From: Flagellimonas meridianipacifica
GTDB taxonomy: Bacteria > Bacteroidota > Bacteroidia > Flavobacteriales > Flavobacteriaceae
Direction of reading: 5' to 3'
Length of the DNA: 64,000 nucleotides
NCBI RefSeq assembly: GCF_003001695.1
Contig: NZ_PVYX01000002.1
Span: 186,001-250,000, forward strand
Part shown: positions 45,525 through 53,909 of the stretch, piece by piece
Layout: each line of letters starts with the position of its first letter
Position numbering within the stretch: position 1 is the stretch's first letter
Position numbers and translations under genes: made by a program
Notes under the pieces: generated by a model
Database searches by the model: none
The model's input: only the letters and a program-made list of their open reading frames with translations
Told to the model about the DNA's origin: nothing

Positions 45525-47435
45525 ATGAAAGATAGAAAGTCAGAAAAAAAAGGAAATTCATCTTTACACATAGGCAAGAAAAAAGCCCTTCTGTTCAAGG
45601 TTCTTGCTGTTGTTTTGGTGTTTACATTTTTTATGATTTTGGAAGTAGCTCTTCGCTTTTCGGGATATGGAACGGATTACCCTCTTTTTGTTTCAGACGA
45701 AATGGAAGCCACTTGGGTGAAAATGAACCCAGAAATTGCAAAGAAATATTTTGGAAACTCTGGAAATGCTACTGTTGGATTCCAAGAGTTGTTCAAAGAA
45801 GATAAAGATTCTGAAACTTTTCGCATTTTCGTTTTAGGCGCTTCGACTGCTGTGGGATACCCTTACAGGAAAAACGGGTCGTTCCATAGGTGGTTGCAGT
45901 TTGCCCTCAACACATCGTATCCAAATCAAAAAATTGAAATTATCAATCTTGCCCTTACCGCGGTCAATTCTTACACGTTGTTGGATTTCACAAAACAGCT
46001 TATCGATTATGAGCCAGACGCTCTATTGATTTATGCTGGGCATAATGAGTATTATGGAGCTTTGGGCGTTGGAAGGTCCAACACACTGGTGCAAAACCCA
46101 AGATGGGTCAATATAGGTATACAGCTTAAGCAGCTTCGATTGATTCAATTAGCAGAATCCATAGTTGATAATATAGCCCACACAACTGCTGGAAAAAAGA
46201 AAGATAGAGCAACCTTAATGGAGAAGATGGCTGAAGATCGAAAGATTGTCTATGAGTCAAAGAAATACAAAAAGGGAATTTATCAATTCAACTATAACTT
46301 TGAACGAATAGCCCAGCTAACACAAAAGGCCGGCATTCCTGTATTTCTATCTTCATTGGTAAGTAATGAAAAGGGTTTAAAACCTTTTATTGGTAATGGC
46401 ACGAACGAAGAAACCTCGGCAAATCATTATTTTGAATTGGCCGATGAAGCTTATCAGAAAGGAAATGTGAAAGAGACGAAGAAAAACTATATTCTTGCCA
46501 AAGAATACGATCAGCTTCGGTTCAGGGCTCCAGAGGCCATTAATGATAAAATAGAGGAACTTTCCCTGAGATTTTCCCACATATACTTTGTGGATACCCA
46601 ATGTCGATTTGAATCTGTATCAGATAATGGAATCATTGGAAATGCCCTTCTGTGGGAACACGTACATCCGAAGTTAGAAGGATATTCTCTTGTGGCCCAT
46701 TCGTTTTACGAAGAAATACTGGCGTCTAGATTGGTGGATTCTAAATATCGATATGCACTTTCTTGGTCAGATTTGAAACAACAAATGCCCATCACAGAAG
46801 TGGATGAAATAGCTGGGAAGTACGAGATGTTACAACTTAAAGAGGGATGGCCTTTTTATGAACCCATACCAAAAATCAATAAGGACACATTGGATATGCT
46901 GGAGCAGTTGGGAGGAAAACTCGCTACAAATTTGATCAGTTGGGATGATGCTATGCAGACGCTCTATAGGCATTATCAAAATTTAGGAGACATGGAAAGT
47001 GCATTGAAAGTTGCGGAAGGCTTGACTCTTGAATATCCTTATGAGGCAAGATTCTATGTTGAGACTGCTCTTTTGTCTTTGAGACTAAGGAAAATGGACA
47101 AAGTCCAATATCATTTCAAAAAAGCTTTTGAACTTGACCCGTCTGAAGAAAATATTAGAAGAATTACCTTAACTTTAGTAGAGGCAGAGGCCTTTGAATT
47201 TTCTTTGCCGTATTTGGAATATGCAATGGAAAAGTTGCCAGATAATCGAATGTTTTCCCAAATCTATGGAGCTGTCAAGACGATATTGAATAAAGACCAA
47301 CAAGATGGTGTTTCTTTGGCCGAAAGCTATCTGCTTCTAAGAAAAAGAGCCAAGGCCATTGAAATATTGAATACAACCTTGGATAAAGACCCGAATAATG
47401 AAAAGGCTTTGCAGTTGTTGAATACTATTAATTAA
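45525..47435 (+). CDS. Membrane-anchored SGNH/GDSL hydrolase with C-terminal TPR region
   Basis: The 636-residue protein has one N-terminal transmembrane helix (about 22-40, LLFKVLAVVLVFTFFMILE). An SGNH hydrolase domain follows, with block I RIFVLGASTAVG (Ser107), an IYAGHNEYYG block and a catalytic WEHVHPKLEGY. The last third (about 470-636) is TPR-like (ALKVAEGLTLEYPYEARFYVETALL, HFKKAFELDPSE, AIEILNTTLDKDPNNEKAL). It precedes DUF5989, SxtJ and carbamoyltransferase genes with spacings of 1 bp or overlaps. This is the first gene of that cassette, after a 100-bp gap. It may add or remove an acyl group on the product that the carbamoyltransferase modifies; the product is not known. Confidence 0.85.
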   Translation: MKDRKSEKKGNSSLHIGKKKALLFKVLAVVLVFTFFMILEVALRFSGYGTDYPLFVSDEMEATWVKMNPEIAKKYFGNSGNATVGFQELFKEDKDSETFRIFVLGASTAVGYPYRKNGSFHRWLQFALNTSYPNQKIEIINLALTAVNSYTLLDFTKQLIDYEPDALLIYAGHNEYYGALGVGRSNTLVQNPRWVNIGIQLKQLRLIQLAESIVDNIAHTTAGKKKDRATLMEKMAEDRKIVYESKKYKKGIYQFNYNFERIAQLTQKAGIPVFLSSLVSNEKGLKPFIGNGTNEETSANHYFELADEAYQKGNVKETKKNYILAKEYDQLRFRAPEAINDKIEELSLRFSHIYFVDTQCRFESVSDNGIIGNALLWEHVHPKLEGYSLVAHSFYEEILASRLVDSKYRYALSWSDLKQQMPITEVDEIAGKYEMLQLKEGWPFYEPIPKINKDTLDMLEQLGGKLATNLISWDDAMQTLYRHYQNLGDMESALKVAEGLTLEYPYEARFYVETALLSLRLRKMDKVQYHFKKAFELDPSEENIRRITLTLVEAEAFEFSLPYLEYAMEKLPDNRMFSQIYGAVKTILNKDQQDGVSLAESYLLLRKRAKAIEILNTTLDKDPNNEKALQLLNTIN

Positions 47436-47436
47436 T

Positions 47437-47586
47437 ATGGAAACCCTAAGAGAATTTGGACAGTTTCTTCGAACTAGAAAAAAGTATTGGCTCATTCCCT
47501 TGCTTTTGGTTCTTCTTTTGATAAGTATCGTTGTTGTGATAACAGCAGGTTCGGCTTTGGCTCCCTTCATATATTCTTTGTTCTAA
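47437..47586 (+). CDS. DUF5989-family small membrane protein
   Basis: A 49-residue protein. It opens with METLREFGQFLRTRKKYWL, continues with one hydrophobic helix, and ends in AGSALAPFIYSLF. The basic N-terminal stretch followed by a single membrane helix and the conserved SALAPFIY end are the DUF5989 pattern. It starts 1 bp after the GDSL/TPR gene, and its stop overlaps the next start (TAATG). DUF5989 genes are regularly found beside SxtJ and carbamoyltransferase genes. The function is unknown, perhaps an inner-membrane partner for the transferase. Confidence 0.85.
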   Translation: METLREFGQFLRTRKKYWLIPLLLVLLLISIVVVITAGSALAPFIYSLF

Positions 47587-47963
47587 TGAAGATTTCCGCA
47601 AAACAGTGTATGGAAGTCGGTGTTCTGGGGGCTCTCTTATGTTTGATAGTTTACCTTTTCTATTCTGAAAATGTGATATGGATATGGATTTCTATTTCAT
47701 CCCTTGGACTGGTTCTTTTGTTGCCCAAGTTTTTTCAGCCTTTGGCCTTTTTATGGTTTGGGCTTGGAAAAGTGTTGGGATTGGTTTCAACAAGAGTATT
47801 ACTTACCATAACCTTTTTTTTATTAGTAATTCCGGTTGGATATATTCGAAAACTTTTGGGTAAGGACGAATTAAGATTGAAGCGATTCAAAAAATCAAGG
47901 GAGTCGGTTTTCTTCGTTCGAGAACACGTCTTTGGCCCCGATGATTTAAAAAATACATTTTAA
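47586..47963 (+). CDS. SxtJ-family membrane protein
   Basis: A 125-residue protein from ATG 47586. A longer frame from 47487 would cover the DUF5989 gene in another frame and is rejected. It has three hydrophobic stretches (about 10-26, 32-50 and 68-88) and a basic cytoplasmic tail (KLLGKDELRLKRFKKSRESVFF). The pattern is that of SxtJ, first named in saxitoxin clusters where it lies beside the SxtI carbamoyltransferase. Here it overlaps both neighbours by one base (TAATG). Its biochemical role is unknown; constant pairing with carbamoyltransferases implies a membrane scaffold or partner. Confidence 0.85.
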   Translation: MKISAKQCMEVGVLGALLCLIVYLFYSENVIWIWISISSLGLVLLLPKFFQPLAFLWFGLGKVLGLVSTRVLLTITFFLLVIPVGYIRKLLGKDELRLKRFKKSRESVFFVREHVFGPDDLKNTF

Positions 47964-49807
47964 TGGCAACCGTCATATTGGGGTTTTCTGCTTTTTTTCA
48001 TGACAGTGCAGTGGCATTGCTTATTGATGGAGAAATCGTTGCAGCAGCCCAAGAAGAAAGGTTTACCCGTATTAAAGGAGATGCTTCTTTTCCAAAAAAT
48101 GCCATAGCCTATGTTCTTCAAGAGGCCAATATTACATCTGCAGAACTTGATGCCGTGGCCTTTTACGAAAAACCACTTTTAAAGTTTGAAAGATTATTGG
48201 AGAATTACCATGCCTTTGTGCCAAAGGGTTTAAAAAGTTTTTTAAAGGCTATGCCTCTGTGGCTAAAAGACAAACTATTTATCCGAAAAAAAATAAAGGA
48301 GCATTTTAAAGAGATTGGTTTTGAAGGGGTTCCTATTTTTTTTCCTGAACACCATCTTTCCCATGCCGCCAGTGCTTTTTATCCCAGCCCTTTTGATAAA
48401 GCGACCATTCTTACAGTGGATGGTGTTGGTGAATGGAACACCATGACCATTGGAATGGGTGATGGAAACAGCATAAAGATTTTAAGGGAACAACATTATC
48501 CGCATTCTTTGGGTTTGCTGTATTCCGCGTTCACTTACTTTTTAGGCTTTAAAGTGAATAGTGGGGAATATAAGGTAATGGGTTTGGCGTCTTATGGAAA
48601 CCCTGACGCTGAGGTAACCCTGACATTTGTGCAAAAGATTTCAGAAAAACTTGTGGATGTTAGGCAGGATGGCTCTTTACTTTTAAACATGGACTATTTC
48701 GATTTTGCTGTGAATTTAACCATGACGAAAGACGAAAAATGGCAAAGTCTGTTTGGGTTGACGCGTCGGAAAAGGGATCAAGAATTAACCCAAAAACATG
48801 CAAATCTCGCATTAGCCGTTCAACTAGTGTTGGAAGAGTGCACAGCCAAACTGGTTCAAACTGCTATAAGCCTTACAGGATGCCCCAATTTAGTTATGGC
48901 GGGGGGAGTTGCCCTAAATTCTGTCAACAATGGTAAACTTCTAAAAAACCCTGAGGTTGGTAAGCTCTGGATACAACCTGCAGCAGGTGATGCGGGTGGG
49001 GCTTTAGGAGCTGCATTGGCGGTCTGGCACATCCATATGGGAAAGGAGCGAAAGGCTTTAAATACAGACCACATGAATTTTGGGTATTTGGGACCAGCGT
49101 TTACCCAACAACATGTTTTCAACATGAGTAAGTTACACCCAGAATTAAACCCAAAACAGATAGAAGACGAAGACGAACTTTTATTCATTACTGCCAAAGC
49201 AATCTCGGAGGGTCAGATTGTGGGATGGTTTCAGGGCAGGATGGAATTTGGTCCTAGAGCTCTTGGAAACCGAAGCATTTTGGCAGACCCCAGAAATCCT
49301 GAAATGCAAAGAAAAATCAACAGTCAAATTAAGTTCCGAGAAAGCTTCAGACCCTTTGCACCAAGTGTTCTGGAAGAGGATGCCCAAGAGTACTTTGAAT
49401 TGGATGAAGCTTCACCCTATATGTTGCTTGTTCAAAAGGTCAAAGCCTATCGGTTAAAAGTTAATGCGAAAAATGAAGTGGGCTTAATGGAACGGTTGTC
49501 CCAAATACGTTCAGATATTCCATCTGTTACCCATGTTGACTGTTCGGCCAGAATACAGACAGTGAGCAAGAGTTCAAATCCCTTATTTTGGAAACTATTA
49601 AAGGCATATAAAGACTTAACCGGATATGGGATACTCATCAATACCAGTTTTAATGTAAAAGATGAACCAATAGTATGTACCCCAGCAGATGCCATTCGAT
49701 GTTTCAAACAAACCGGAATGGACATCTTGGTTTTAGGAAATACTATTTTTACAAAACCCCAAAAAGAGTCTTTAAAAAAAGAACCACCATCACCAGACCG
49801 AAAATAA
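47963..49807 (+). CDS. Carbamoyltransferase (NodU/CmcH family)
   Basis: A 614-residue protein. The N-terminal ASKHA-like domain begins ILGFSAFFHDSAVALL (His13 is a usual metal ligand) and contains QEERFTRIKGD, FFPEHHLSHAASAFYPSPF and TVDGVGEW. The C-terminal YrdC-like domain has VGWFQGRMEFGPRALGNRSILADPR, SFRPFAPSVL and NTSFNVKDEPIVCTP. These enzymes make a carbamoyl-adenylate from carbamoyl phosphate and ATP and pass the carbamoyl group to a hydroxyl of a sugar, antibiotic or toxin. The acceptor is unknown here. No natural-product or glycosyltransferase genes are in the window, so a cell-envelope glycan is a reasonable guess. Its last 59 bp overlap the convergent TSUP gene. Confidence 0.93.
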   Translation: MATVILGFSAFFHDSAVALLIDGEIVAAAQEERFTRIKGDASFPKNAIAYVLQEANITSAELDAVAFYEKPLLKFERLLENYHAFVPKGLKSFLKAMPLWLKDKLFIRKKIKEHFKEIGFEGVPIFFPEHHLSHAASAFYPSPFDKATILTVDGVGEWNTMTIGMGDGNSIKILREQHYPHSLGLLYSAFTYFLGFKVNSGEYKVMGLASYGNPDAEVTLTFVQKISEKLVDVRQDGSLLLNMDYFDFAVNLTMTKDEKWQSLFGLTRRKRDQELTQKHANLALAVQLVLEECTAKLVQTAISLTGCPNLVMAGGVALNSVNNGKLLKNPEVGKLWIQPAAGDAGGALGAALAVWHIHMGKERKALNTDHMNFGYLGPAFTQQHVFNMSKLHPELNPKQIEDEDELLFITAKAISEGQIVGWFQGRMEFGPRALGNRSILADPRNPEMQRKINSQIKFRESFRPFAPSVLEEDAQEYFELDEASPYMLLVQKVKAYRLKVNAKNEVGLMERLSQIRSDIPSVTHVDCSARIQTVSKSSNPLFWKLLKAYKDLTGYGILINTSFNVKDEPIVCTPADAIRCFKQTGMDILVLGNTIFTKPQKESLKKEPPSPDRK

Positions 49808-50582
49808 GTCGTAACCACTTTGTCTCCATTTTCTGCCCTAATCGAACACCCCATGGAGCCGAAAGAAAAATGCCAAGTAGAATAGGGCCAACAAGGCCTA
49901 AAGAAATATATCCGAATTGAATCGGCAGGCGCTTCACGATACCTTGGTCCGAAGTAATATTTAGATAGCTTATACTCACCGACAAGGCCAATAACATTAC
50001 CACTCCGATTGAAACGGAAACAGTTCTTTTGAAGGGTATTCCGAAAATATCGGTTAAAGCCGGAATCAAAACGATACCCCCACCAAAACCTGATAGTGCT
50101 GAAATCATTCCAGTAAAACTACCAAGAACTGGGTAAGACCATTTACTGTCCTGTATTTTTTGTTGGCTGGCCGAAATTTCAATCTTTGGTTTAAAAAAAA
50201 GGAACTGAATGCAGACGGTAAGAACCAAAAAAAGGAAGAGTATGTCGAAATACAGTTTTGAATACCACGCCGATGTTTTTATCCATTCCGAAACTAAAAA
50301 TGCGGTAAGGGCTGCTGGAATGCCAACAAATAGAATTTTCTTTGGATAAAGGTTTTTTATCCTATAATGTTTCAAAACAACGGCGAAACCATTGAAAACA
50401 GTAATAAAAAGTGAATGGGCAATAATATATTTTACTAGTTCTTGGTCTTCAAAACCAAAGGGGACAAGGACCAAATCTAAGGCGGGAATCAAAATAATGT
50501 TTCCACCAGTACCCATAAGTCCAGAGTAAAACCCGTTAAGGAGTCCAACCGCGCATAAAATAATGAAAAGGGAAAGAGTCAT
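49749..50582 (-). CDS. TSUP (TauE/SafE) family permease
   Basis: The 277-residue protein is almost entirely hydrophobic, with about eight membrane helices. It has the duplicated TSUP signature: GFYSGLMGTGGNIILIPAL near the N-terminus and GSFTGMISALSGFGGGIVLIPAL in the middle. TSUP proteins move sulfite, sulfoacetate or other organosulfur anions across the inner membrane. Near sulfatase-rich loci it could handle excess sulfur oxyanions, but it is on the opposite strand from them and so may be unrelated. It ends convergently inside the carbamoyltransferase gene, a 59-bp overlap of the two 3' ends. Confidence 0.9.
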   Translation of the reverse strand: MTLSLFIILCAVGLLNGFYSGLMGTGGNIILIPALDLVLVPFGFEDQELVKYIIAHSLFITVFNGFAVVLKHYRIKNLYPKKILFVGIPAALTAFLVSEWIKTSAWYSKLYFDILFLFLVLTVCIQFLFFKPKIEISASQQKIQDSKWSYPVLGSFTGMISALSGFGGGIVLIPALTDIFGIPFKRTVSVSIGVVMLLALSVSISYLNITSDQGIVKRLPIQFGYISLGLVGPILLGIFLSAPWGVRLGQKMETKWLRLIFGLVMVVLFLKTLFGVL

Positions 50583-51046
50583 GGCTTTTCTCTATTAGCT
50601 TAAAGGTACCTTAAAAACCATTGAAAACATTCCATTTCGCGGATTACATCAGCTTTAAACCAAAACCTGGGTTGCCTATTCACATAACATCAGTGGATAT
50701 GTATATCGAGTACAATCCTGATGGGCATTTTGTATTTGGATAATGTATAAACTCCTGAACCTAACTTTGGAATTACTTTAATAATTGGTTTTTAAGGATA
50801 TCATTTTTGCAACTCCCCGAATTGGGGACTTTACGTCAGCTAAACTTTTTACGGGAAAACCCCAGTTTTTCTAAGGGAAATCTGCAATCAAATTTGAGTT
50901 TGATTTGTTAAATTCAAGAGCTTCAGATTTCCTTCCATTCACTTTTCTTACTGTTTTGGTAAAAATCCCTAGGAATGGGGATTCTTATGATTTGTAATTC
51001 ATATTAGGTTAGAGCCTAGAACTATTTAACGAACTAAATAATAATT
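50583..51046. other. 464-bp promoter region between TSUP and the kinase operon
   Basis: The region is AT-rich and holds no gene. It contains a TCCCC-N5-GGGGA dyad at 50814-50828 and the palindrome at 50962-50983, listed separately. It should hold the TSUP promoter (minus) and that of the 51047 operon (plus). No exact TTTG/TAnnTTTG pair was found for either. Confidence 0.6.
50962..50983 (+). promoter_or_regulatory. Palindrome ATCCCTA-N2-AATGGGGAT, copy A
   Basis: It is an imperfect dyad with ATCCC/GGGAT arms, ending 63 bp before the 51047 start. The same 22 bp, with only the two central bases different, recurs at 53834-53855, 54 bp before the 53910 gene. I infer an operator for the NarL-type regulator encoded between them. 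The hairpin alone has no T-tract here, so copy A is not a terminator. Confidence 0.55.
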
Positions 51047-51436
51047 ATGAGTAGTAAAGTATTTTATCGTGTTTGTGGGATTCATTATAAAGAAAATCCA
51101 TTCCAAATAAGAGAAGCCAATGGAAAAACTTATTTCGACAAGATTGATTTTTGGGTTTTCGCCCCTGGAAAAACTGAAATTGAATCATCACAGGTGATAC
51201 CATCAATTCAAGGAATCGAAATTAAAGTTAACCTCAAATTTGGAAAAAAAGGACAATCAAGATCTGAAATTTTTAGACAAAGTCGTGGTAAGAAAAAAGT
51301 TAGTATTGATTTGTCAGGGACAAATATAGAGTATAAAAATTTCGTAGCCATAAATATAATTTGGTATTCTTTGATAGACGAAATAAAATTTTTAAGGCCA
51401 GAGACTTCTGGTGGAAGCATCTTAGTCGGAACATGA
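51047..51436 (+). CDS. Uncharacterised 129-residue protein upstream of the sensor kinase
   Basis: No family recognised. The protein has no signal peptide or membrane segment. It is rich in Lys, Ile and Ser and contains GIHYKENPFQIREANGKTYF, a basic stretch around KFGKKGQSRSEIFRQSRGKKK, and a hydrophobic segment FVAINIIWYSLIDEI. ATG 51047 is the first in frame, and the stop is 1 bp before the kinase ATG, so the gene is almost certainly in the kinase operon. It may be a cytoplasmic modifier of the signalling pair, or an unrelated passenger. The coding signal (length, operon spacing) is good even though the function is not known. Confidence 0.7.
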   Translation: MSSKVFYRVCGIHYKENPFQIREANGKTYFDKIDFWVFAPGKTEIESSQVIPSIQGIEIKVNLKFGKKGQSRSEIFRQSRGKKKVSIDLSGTNIEYKNFVAINIIWYSLIDEIKFLRPETSGGSILVGT

Positions 51437-51437
51437 A

Positions 51438-53195
51438 ATGAGTGTTTTCAGAATAGCTCTTTTGTCAGCAAGTCTTTTACTTGCTGATTTTTCTTTTTCA
51501 CAGCAGTCAGAATTAAACACTGTAGATAGTTTGGTCAATTTTAAGCAAATAAACCAGGCTTTTAGAGCACTAAATAACATGGACACTACCTCTTTGTCTA
51601 GCTACAATAAGGCTCGATATTACGAACTGTTAAGCAGAAATCAGACATTAAATAATCAAGAAGAGTTGGCTTTTGGCAATTACCTAATAGCAAAAGACGT
51701 ATATGCAGCAATTGATAGTTTAGAACATGTGGCCAAGGTAAATCTTCAAATAGTTCAATTGTTAAATGCGTCGAAAAATAAATCGTTAGATTATCGGCCC
51801 TTTTTGGAAGAGTACGTCACTTTTGCAGAGCAAAAGAATGACCCCAACCTTTTGTCCCGCGCCTATATGCAAGTAGGAAAATGCTTTATAAACTTAGACC
51901 CCCAGAAAACCATTCTTTACTTTAAAAAGGCTGCCGAAGAAAATCAAAGAACAACAGATAGCTTAATGACAGCGAAAATCCATCACAATATTGGTGTACT
52001 TTTTGCGGAACATACTCCCCATTTAGATTCCTCGGTTTATCATTATGATCTCGCCTTGAAGCAGTATAAAAAGCAAAATCTAATAGATTACATTTCTTAT
52101 ATCTACAATAATAAAGCGACGGTATATAAGAAGCAAAATGACTATAAAAAAGCTATTCAAAACTATCTAAAAGCGGATTCTCTTCCGATTAAGGAGTATC
52201 GGAAAAACAACAAAAAACTTCTCTATGGTTTTCTTTCAGATGCATATGAAAGGAACAAAGATTATGAAAATGCAACTAAATATTTGAAACTCCACTTAGC
52301 CTATAAAGACAGCATAGGTGAGGACGAACAAAATAAAGTAATGCTGGATATACAAGAAAAGTATGACAATGAAAAACTTCGTGCAGATAATTTGGAAAGC
52401 GAAGCAAGAAGAATCCAAAACAGAAATTTTTTGTTCGCCGCGATTGGCTTGCTAATTGTTGTAGGGTCTTTGGCTATACTTCTCCAAAAAAACACCACCA
52501 AAAAACGTCAATTGGCTGAGCAGGAAGCTATTTTAAAACAACAGCGGGTAGATAATCTGTTAAAAGAACAAGAGTTGGTCAGCATTGACGCCATGATTGC
52601 CGGTCAGGAAAAAGAGCGTCAAAAAGTAGCTGGAGAACTCCACGATGACTTAGGGAGCATGATGGCCACTATAAAACTTCATTTTGATCAGGCGAAAATT
52701 GCCAATCAAGACCCGGCCTTGCAACATGCACAAAGACTTTTGGAGGAAGCCTATGAGAAAGTACGTAGCATGGCTCATAATAAAAATTCTGGGTTAATGA
52801 GTAATCAGGGTTTGCTACAAGCTATTAAAAAGATGGCCAAAACCATTGGGGAGACCAATGCCATGGAGGTCGTGGTGGAAGATTTTGGACTGGGCGAACG
52901 TATGGAAAATTCGCTGGAGCTCTCCATATTTAGAATGATACAGGAGTTGGTGGCCAATGCTATTAAACATGCGGAAGCTTCCAAGGTCAATATTCAGCTG
53001 ACCCAACATGAAGAGAACCTGAACATTATTGTGGAAGACAACGGAAAGGGATTTGACCGTTCACAATTGGATAAAGAATCCGATGGTATGGGATTGACCA
53101 ATATCGAAAAACGTGTGGAACACTTGGAGGGAAACTTTACCGTGGACAGCATACTTGGGAAAGGAACTTCAATCTTAATTGATATTCCGGTATGA
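51438..53195 (+). CDS. TPR-containing sensor histidine kinase (HisKA_3 type)
   Basis: The 585-residue protein has a signal peptide ending at DFSFSQQ (residue about 22), a periplasmic TPR array (about 40-300, with YMQVGKCFINLDPQKTILYFKKAA, IYNNKATVYKKQNDYKKAIQNYLKA and YENATKYLKLHLAYKD), one transmembrane helix (about 331-350), and a short coiled coil. The HisKA_3 dimerisation domain follows, with phospho-acceptor His402 in KVAGELHDDLGSMM. The HATPase has VANAIKHAEAS (N box), EDNGKGFD (G1) and GMGLTNIEKR (G2). It is the NarX/DesK-like class common in Flavobacteriia. The stop overlaps the response regulator start as ATGA, so the two form a pair. The stimulus is unknown. Confidence 0.93.
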   Translation: MSVFRIALLSASLLLADFSFSQQSELNTVDSLVNFKQINQAFRALNNMDTTSLSSYNKARYYELLSRNQTLNNQEELAFGNYLIAKDVYAAIDSLEHVAKVNLQIVQLLNASKNKSLDYRPFLEEYVTFAEQKNDPNLLSRAYMQVGKCFINLDPQKTILYFKKAAEENQRTTDSLMTAKIHHNIGVLFAEHTPHLDSSVYHYDLALKQYKKQNLIDYISYIYNNKATVYKKQNDYKKAIQNYLKADSLPIKEYRKNNKKLLYGFLSDAYERNKDYENATKYLKLHLAYKDSIGEDEQNKVMLDIQEKYDNEKLRADNLESEARRIQNRNFLFAAIGLLIVVGSLAILLQKNTTKKRQLAEQEAILKQQRVDNLLKEQELVSIDAMIAGQEKERQKVAGELHDDLGSMMATIKLHFDQAKIANQDPALQHAQRLLEEAYEKVRSMAHNKNSGLMSNQGLLQAIKKMAKTIGETNAMEVVVEDFGLGERMENSLELSIFRMIQELVANAIKHAEASKVNIQLTQHEENLNIIVEDNGKGFDRSQLDKESDGMGLTNIEKRVEHLEGNFTVDSILGKGTSILIDIPV

Positions 53196-53806
53196 TAACT
53201 GTAGCCATAGCCGAAGACCATCAAGCATTGATTGATGGTATCCGTTCGTATATCAAATATGAGGATGATATTAGCATTGTTGGCCATGCCAACAATGGGG
53301 AGGAACTGCTCAAATTGGTTCGATTAAAACAACCCAAAGTGGTGCTCTGCGACATTCGCATGCCGAAGTTAGATGGGATAGAAGCCACAAAAACAATCCT
53401 CAAAGAACTGCCGTATACCAAGGTGATTGCCTTTACCATGTTTGACCAAGAAGAGGCCGTACAGCAAATGTTAGCTGCTGGTGCCCAAGGCTATATTTTA
53501 AAAAATAGTAGTTTGGAAGTGGTTTTGGAAGCCATCCGTACGGTGTCTTCTGAAAAAACATACTACGATAAAAAAATTCACCAACCCAGCGCTGAGAAAA
53601 ACAGCTCCAAAAGTGTGCTTTCCTCTAGGGAACGGGAGATTCTTCAACTCATAGCCAAAGGCCGTACCTCCCATCAAATTGCAGATGAACTTTTTATTGG
53701 AAAAAGTACTGTTGACACCCATCGTAAAAACATGATTCGGAAACTAGGTCTTAGTGGTGCAGGGGAGCTATTGCGGTATGCGGTGGAAAAGAAGTATAAG
53801 TTTTAA
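53192..53806 (+). CDS. NarL/FixJ-type response regulator
   Basis: The 204-residue protein has a receiver domain (about 1-118) with the acidic pocket EDH (residues 8-10), phospho-acceptor Asp54 in VVLCDIRMP, Thr in AFTMFD and Lys in YILKNS. A LuxR-type HTH follows (about 140-200; SSREREILQLIAKGRTSHQIADELFIGKSTVDTHRKNMIRKL). The 4-bp overlap with the kinase identifies its partner. Candidate DNA targets are the two ATCCCTA...GGGGAT palindromes upstream of 51047 and 53910, which would imply autoregulation plus control of the outer-membrane-like gene after it. Confidence 0.95.
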   Translation: MITVAIAEDHQALIDGIRSYIKYEDDISIVGHANNGEELLKLVRLKQPKVVLCDIRMPKLDGIEATKTILKELPYTKVIAFTMFDQEEAVQQMLAAGAQGYILKNSSLEVVLEAIRTVSSEKTYYDKKIHQPSAEKNSSKSVLSSREREILQLIAKGRTSHQIADELFIGKSTVDTHRKNMIRKLGLSGAGELLRYAVEKKYKF

Positions 53807-53833
53807 TCTCTTTGTTTTCAAATGGTTATGATT

Positions 53834-53860
53834 AAAATCCCTACTAATGGGGATTTTTTT
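53834..53860 (+). terminator. Stem-loop after the response regulator; copy B of the palindrome
   Basis: An ATCCC...GGGAT stem (53837-53841 / 53850-53854) with flanking A/T pairs runs into a TTTTTTT tract, 27 bp after the regulator stop. This is a plausible intrinsic terminator. The same sequence (53834-53855) is nearly identical to the palindrome at 50962, so it may also be an operator for the next gene. Confidence 0.55.
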
Positions 53861-53876
53861 GTGCCTATTCATCGGA

Positions 53877-53884
53877 TAGTTTTG
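53877..53884 (+). promoter_or_regulatory. Candidate -7 box (TAGTTTTG) for the 53910 gene
   Basis: It matches the Bacteroidota TAnnTTTG consensus exactly, 25 bp before the ATG. A TTTG at 53858 lies 15 bp upstream, a little closer than the usual -33 spacing. It supports independent transcription of 53910 after the hairpin. Confidence 0.4.
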
Positions 53885-53909
53885 GATTAAACCAAATAAC
53901 CCTTTTAAA

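Noticed and set aside
47487..47963. 158-codon version of the SxtJ gene
   Set aside because: Its first 33 codons overlap the DUF5989 gene in another frame; the TAATG-coupled ATG at 47586 gives the normal SxtJ length.
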